Shown here in pieces: positions 58,326 to 61,597 of a stretch of DNA of 61,597 nt. Position numbers and translations under genes: made by a program. How positions within the stretch are numbered: the first letter of the stretch is position 1; every line of letters starts with the position of its first letter. Under the pieces are notes generated by a model. That model saw only the letters and a list, made by a program, of their open reading frames with translations, made no database searches and was not told the origin of the DNA. Source of the DNA: Streptomyces sp. TRM70350 (GTDB lineage Bacteria > Actinomycetota > Actinomycetes > Streptomycetales > Streptomycetaceae); the NCBI RefSeq assembly GCF_019219825.1, contig NZ_JAHUXH010000038.1, positions 1 through 61,597 of the forward strand, read 5' to 3'.

Positions 58326-58809
58326 TCATGGTGCCGTTAGGCGCAGAAGCCGCGCGTTGGCAGTGGTCGCATACAGCTGCCGCAGCAACGCCCGCAGACC
58401 CCGGTCATACTCGTGCGAGAGCAGAGATTCCAACCAGCCGGAGACCGTCACGGCCGGACCGATGTGCGGCAGCGCTGCGAACAGCGCGCCACGCAGCTCG
58501 TCCGGGGCGGTCCAGCAGCTTGGCGTTCTTCTTCACCGGCAGCAGGCGCCCGCCCGCGGTCCGCAGCAGTCGTGCCGCCTTCGCCCACTGGACCAGCAGC
58601 GTGAGGTGGTACAGCTCCTCGCTGGACTTCGTCTTGAACGTACGGTCCCCGATCACCGGGTCCATCCGGTCGCCGGTGCCCAGAACCTCCACCAGTGCTC
58701 GCGCGTCGCCAAGCGTCACACGGCCGGTCTGGGTCAACTTGCGGCCCGTGCCGATCCAACCGACCAGCGCCCGCACCTGCTCGACGGTCCCGTCCGCTGT
58801 CTCATCCAT
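58326..58809 (-). pseudogene. Frameshifted hypothetical gene
   Basis: From ATG 58809 the frame reads MDETADGTVEQVRALVGWIG, TGRKLTQTGRVTLGDARALV and KSSEELYHLTLLVQWAKAAR to PVKKNAKLLDRP, then at about 58512 the sensible reading moves to another frame (WTAPDELRGALFAALPHIGP, SGWLESLLSHEYDRGLRALL) ending at TGA 58326. I remember longer Streptomyces hypothetical proteins with this LTQTGR-KSSEEL-PVKK pattern, so it also seems shortened. Function unknown. Confidence 0.65.
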
Positions 58810-58920
58810 GCCGCCCTGCCCGTTCCGGCTCGTCTCCCGTATCCCCGGATCCAGGATGGCAGCACCGCCGACGCACCCTGTTCTTCGCATGGGGCGACAC
58901 GGAAGTGGAAGACTACGACG

Positions 58921-59643
58921 GTGACAACGCACGACGAGGAACTGCTCGCCCGAGTCCGGGAGATGAGGGAGCGCGGCAGCGCGCCGAAGCAGATCGCGAA
59001 GGCGCTGGGGCTGCGCCCGGCCCAGGCCACCGCGCTGGTCAGACGGGTCGCCGAGGCGGCGCTGGCGAACATCGCGCCCGATGAGCGGCCGGTGGTGGGC
59101 TGCTGGGTCAACGCGGGCTGGAGCGCGGGACTGGACCTGGCCGAAGCCCCGGAGTGGGCGGCGGCCGACCCCCTCGGCCAGGAGCCGGACCCGGACACGG
59201 GCGGCTTCGCCCAGATTCTCCTGGCCCGCCAGGAGCGTGCCAGCAGGGTGACCGTCACCGGGTTCCTGGTGGACGTGTACTGCCTGGGTGTCAAGAACGT
59301 CACCGACCCCGAGGTGATGGGGTCCGGATCCCTGACCACTTACGTATCGATGTACTACTCGGCCTTCGAGCACCGGCCGCTGCCGATCGGAGTGGAGCAG
59401 GCGCAGACGATCGTGCACGATGCGGTCGTCTACGCCCGCGGTCTTGGCTTCGAGCCCGCGGGCGGCTTCTCCGACGCCTCAGTGCACCTGGGTGCCCCGC
59501 CTGTCGACCGGCCCGTCATCGGCTTCGGCCGGGACGGCAAGCCGTTCTACTTCTCCGGCCCCTACGACAACCCGCGCAAGGTGGTCCAGATCCTCGAGCG
59601 CACCTGCGGTCCGGGCAACTACGACTACGTTGCCCATCTGTAG
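58921..59643 (+). CDS. HTH-containing hypothetical protein
   Basis: 240 aa from GTG 58921. N-terminal about 45 residues form a helix-turn-helix (REMRERGSAPKQIAKALGLR, PAQATALVRRVAE). The rest has GCWVNAGWSAGLDLAEAPEW, RVTVTGFLVDVYCLGVKNVT and VYARGLGFEPAGGFSDASVH, then FGRDGKPFYFSGPYDNPRKV. I have seen such proteins in Streptomyces accessory regions but know no function. Intact between two broken or unusual genes of the islet. Confidence 0.7.
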   Translation: MTTHDEELLARVREMRERGSAPKQIAKALGLRPAQATALVRRVAEAALANIAPDERPVVGCWVNAGWSAGLDLAEAPEWAAADPLGQEPDPDTGGFAQILLARQERASRVTVTGFLVDVYCLGVKNVTDPEVMGSGSLTTYVSMYYSAFEHRPLPIGVEQAQTIVHDAVVYARGLGFEPAGGFSDASVHLGAPPVDRPVIGFGRDGKPFYFSGPYDNPRKVVQILERTCGPGNYDYVAHL

Positions 59644-59682
59644 GAACGGGACGCGAGCGGCACGAAGCGGGAAACACGAGCA

Positions 59683-61014
59683 GTGATACCGGTCGAACAG
59701 CAACAGGAACCCACCGGCACTCCACGGGTCCGGCACACCGAGCATGAGGCGCAGGTCGACCTGCTGGCGGTGCTGCGCCTGTGTACGACGGGGAAGCTGC
59801 GGTGCAGCGAGAAGACCCGCCGCCCCAGCACCGCCACCGTCTCGGCGGTCGCCGACGTCCTGGACGGCGGTGACTTCTATCAGCACGAGGCCATCGCCGC
59901 CTTCGCCTGGCCGATGCTGCTCCAGGCAGGCGGCCTCGCCCAGCTCACCGGAGGCCGGCTGCTGCTGACCACGCGCGGGCGGGCCGCGCTGACCCGGCCA
60001 CCGCACCTGACCATTGCTCAGCTGTGGCAACGCTGGCTGAACAACAGCCTCCTGGACGAGTTCTCCCGTGTCGAGGAGATCAAGGGCCAGCGCTCGGCGA
60101 ACGTCCTGACCGCCGCCAAACCGCGCCGCAAGCTCGTCGGCCAAGCGCTGGCCGGCCTCACCCCGGGTGAGTGGATGTCCACCGACGGCCTGTTCACTGA
60201 CATGCGCGCGGCCGGTCTGGATCCAGTCGTCCACCGCAGTGAACGCGCCCTGTGGAAGCTGTACCTGGAGGACCCGCAATACGGCAGCCTCGGCTACGAC
60301 GGCTACCACGGCTGGTCCCTCCTCCAGGGTCGGTACACCTTGGCGGTGCTCTTCGAGTACGCCGCCACGCTCGGCCTCATCGACATCGAGTACGTCCCCC
60401 CGGCGGGTGCCCGCGATGACTACCGGGACAACTGGGGTGGCGACTACCTCGACCAGCTCAGCCGCTACGACGGCCTGTCCGCACTCCGCCTCAATCCCCT
60501 GGGCGCCCACGCCGTCGGCCTCACGGACGACTACACCCCTGCCCAGGCCCCCGCCTCGGCTGTCCCGGCGGGCAGGGTCACCGTCCTGGCGAACTTCGAC
60601 ATCGTCGCCCTCGACGGGCTGCCCTCCGCCGACACCCTCCTCCTGGACGCCTTCTCTGAGCGGAAAACCGACCGGGTCTGGACGCTCACCACCGCTTCTC
60701 TTCTGCACGCCCTCGACCGCGGGCACACCCTCGACGAGCTCCGTGGCTACCTGAACCAGGCCGCCTCGCACCCCGTGCCCCAGACCGTCACCACCCTGCT
60801 CGACGACACTGGCCGCCGCACCGGCCGACTCCGCGATACAGGGCAGACCCATCTCATCGAGTGCGCGGACGAGGCACTGGCAGCCCTCATCATCAGCGAC
60901 CGCCGCCTGCGCATGCTGTGTACCCGAATCGGTGAGCGCCACCTTGCGGTCTCCCCCGACCGTCTGCCTGCGTTCCGCAAGGCCGCCCTGGCCCTGGGCT
61001 ACCCGTTGGCCTGA
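59683..61014 (+). CDS. XPB/Ssl2-type helicase-associated (Helicase_C_3) domain protein
   Basis: 443 aa from GTG 59683, 39 bp after the HTH gene. The C-terminal about 150 residues (GRVTVLANFDIVALDGLPSA, WTLTTASLLHALDRGHTLDE, YLNQAASHPVPQTVTTLLDD) match the Helicase_C_3 domain found next to XPB-like helicases. The N-terminal 280 residues are winged-helix-like (IAQLWQRWLNNSLLDEFSRV). No Walker motifs, so not itself a helicase. Might be a regulator or inhibitor of a helicase; function unknown. Confidence 0.72.
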   Translation: MIPVEQQQEPTGTPRVRHTEHEAQVDLLAVLRLCTTGKLRCSEKTRRPSTATVSAVADVLDGGDFYQHEAIAAFAWPMLLQAGGLAQLTGGRLLLTTRGRAALTRPPHLTIAQLWQRWLNNSLLDEFSRVEEIKGQRSANVLTAAKPRRKLVGQALAGLTPGEWMSTDGLFTDMRAAGLDPVVHRSERALWKLYLEDPQYGSLGYDGYHGWSLLQGRYTLAVLFEYAATLGLIDIEYVPPAGARDDYRDNWGGDYLDQLSRYDGLSALRLNPLGAHAVGLTDDYTPAQAPASAVPAGRVTVLANFDIVALDGLPSADTLLLDAFSERKTDRVWTLTTASLLHALDRGHTLDELRGYLNQAASHPVPQTVTTLLDDTGRRTGRLRDTGQTHLIECADEALAALIISDRRLRMLCTRIGERHLAVSPDRLPAFRKAALALGYPLA

Positions 61015-61108
61015 TGGCGCGAGGAGAGCCGCTTCGGGGCATCTCGGGCTGGGGCCGGGGCGCACTCGACGCGTGACCGCTGATCACCGACAGAGGGCGC
61101 GTTCGCCG

Positions 61109-61159
61109 CATGGGTGAAATATCTTGAATGCCAGAAATAAACGAGACCAAAACTGAGAC
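61109..61159. other. Conserved attachment-flank motifs, right end of islet
   Basis: CATGGGTGAA (61109-61118) and AAACGAGACCAAAACTGAGAC-type sequence (61139-61159) parallel 57421-57448 near the left tRNA half. The remainder of 61015-61451 contains only a hairpin, the tRNA copy and the 61313-61328 motif, no gene. Confidence 0.45.
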
Positions 61160-61170
61160 GAGAGCATGCC

Positions 61171-61205
61171 AGAGCGTCGAGCCGCGAGCTGCGGTCCGAC
61201 GCTCT
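61171..61205. terminator. Hairpin between the Helicase_C_3 gene and the right tRNA half
   Basis: Stem AGAGCGTCG (61171-61179) / CGACGCTCT (61197-61205) with an inner CCGC/GCGG stem, followed on the plus strand by GTTTCG. May terminate the islet operon. Confidence 0.6.
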
Positions 61206-61227
61206 GTTTCGCCTGTTCAGGCGGCTG

Positions 61228-61285
61228 CGGAGGATACGAGATTCGAACTCGTGAGGGGTTGCCCCCAACACGCTTTCCAAATGTT
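61228..61285 (-). repeat. att-like 3' half of tRNA-Ser(GGA), right copy
   Basis: Same 3' tRNA half as 57281-57339, one G shorter in the variable arm and without an encoded CCA. It keeps AACATT before the TGGAAA. The flanking GCGTTCTGACCTGCGG at 61313-61328 lies at the same distance as in the left copy. An intact tRNA-Ser(GGA) is not in the window and is expected further right. Confidence 0.85.
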
Positions 61286-61451
61286 CGTCCGGCCGTTCGA
61301 GGAGGTCCGTCAGCGTTCTGACCTGCGGCTGAGTGGATCTAGCAGGGCGCGCCGAACGGACCTGCACGAGCCTGAATGCAACCCAAACTGCAACCCTCGT
61401 CGAGGCCCGTCAGGAGCCCAGGCTCTTGCGACGCACGCGCATGTAGGCCCC

Positions 61452-61597
61452 TCATGCGGTACTCCCGCCCCACCCGCCAGTCGTGGCGATGTCCCATCCT
61501 TGCTGAGCATGCCTCTGCTTGGCGAAAGCGTCGAGGTCATTGATGATGCATCCGCTGTCCAGATGGGCGCCGATAGTGATGTAGCTGCCATCGGCTT
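61452..61597 (-). CDS. Partial CDS cut by the window end (C-terminal 48 residues)
   Basis: Minus-strand frame open from 61597 to TGA 61452-61454: ADGSYITIGAHLDSGCIIND, LDAFAKQRHAQQGWDIATTG, GWGGSTA. Good coding composition, no family recognised. It lies just outside the right tRNA copy, possibly in a second integrated element. Confidence 0.5.
   Translation of the reverse strand, partial: ADGSYITIGAHLDSGCIINDLDAFAKQRHAQQGWDIATTGGWGGSTA

Overview
The window is chromosomal DNA of a Streptomyces. It is very GC-rich with G/C-biased third codon positions, has many GTG starts and 4-base ATGA/GTGA gene overlaps, a tandem pair of SigB/F-type sporulation sigma factors (sigN, sigF), an ANTAR protein, a DmdR/IdeR-type iron box and a venezuelin-like class IV lanthipeptide locus. 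The sigN-sigF and upp-tadA-tRNA-Ser order looks like a conserved Streptomyces core segment; this is from memory, no alignment was run.

Layout. 0.2-1.6 kb: DUF1877 and DUF2797 genes with overlapping divergent starts. 2.1-8.6 kb: overlapping operon of an OmpR-type regulator, a sensor kinase with unusual repeats, a GT2-GtrA glycosyltransferase and a GT39 mannosyltransferase-like enzyme, suggesting signal-controlled cell-surface glycosylation. 8.7-13 kb: broken MFS gene with an intact TetR gene, a PPOX/F420-type enzyme, a STAS anti-anti-sigma protein and a GAF-ANTAR regulator. 13.2-16.6 kb: MarR plus an MFS pump fused to carboxypeptidase-regulatory-like repeats. 16.6-24.3 kb: secreted protein, sigN, sigF, a Dabb protein with a tiny membrane protein, DNA glycosylase, HdeD, a 21-bp minisatellite, small proteins and a deleted HerA-like helicase. 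24.4-27.9 kb: LytR-C protein, upp, the tadA pair and tRNA-Ser(CGA).

27.9-35.6 kb is a reworked zone: siderophore-interacting protein and iron box beside a decapitated GNAT gene, cupin, SDR, CopC-CopD, an APH-like kinase, an inverted 34-bp copy of the tRNA-Ser(CGA) terminator region, an IS3-type transposase tail and an internally deleted partial copy of the copCD gene. 35.7-42.3 kb is a galactoside operon (Tat lipoprotein binding protein, two permeases, GH36, GH42), followed by an Fpg/Nei glycosylase.

43.3-50.3 kb is the most interesting block: seven tightly packed genes encoding a WD40 protein, a GrpE-like factor, an Hsp70, DUF2997, a small radical SAM protein, a Ycf46-like AAA ATPase and a DUF1257 (Ycf35-like) protein. 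It looks like a dedicated chaperone/AAA/radical-SAM machine of unknown function. 50.3-51.8 kb is an NAD(P)-binding protein/TetR pair around a double palindrome. 51.8-54.8 kb encodes a class IV lanthipeptide precursor and its LanL synthetase, next to a membrane-anchored spermidine-synthase-like protein.

From about 57.3 kb to the right edge lies an integrative islet. Two same-orientation copies of the 3' half of a tRNA-Ser(GGA) gene, with matching flanking motifs, bracket 3.95 kb carrying a VapBC-type toxin-antitoxin pair, a broken gene, an HTH protein and a helicase-associated-domain protein. The window ends inside another unrecognised gene.
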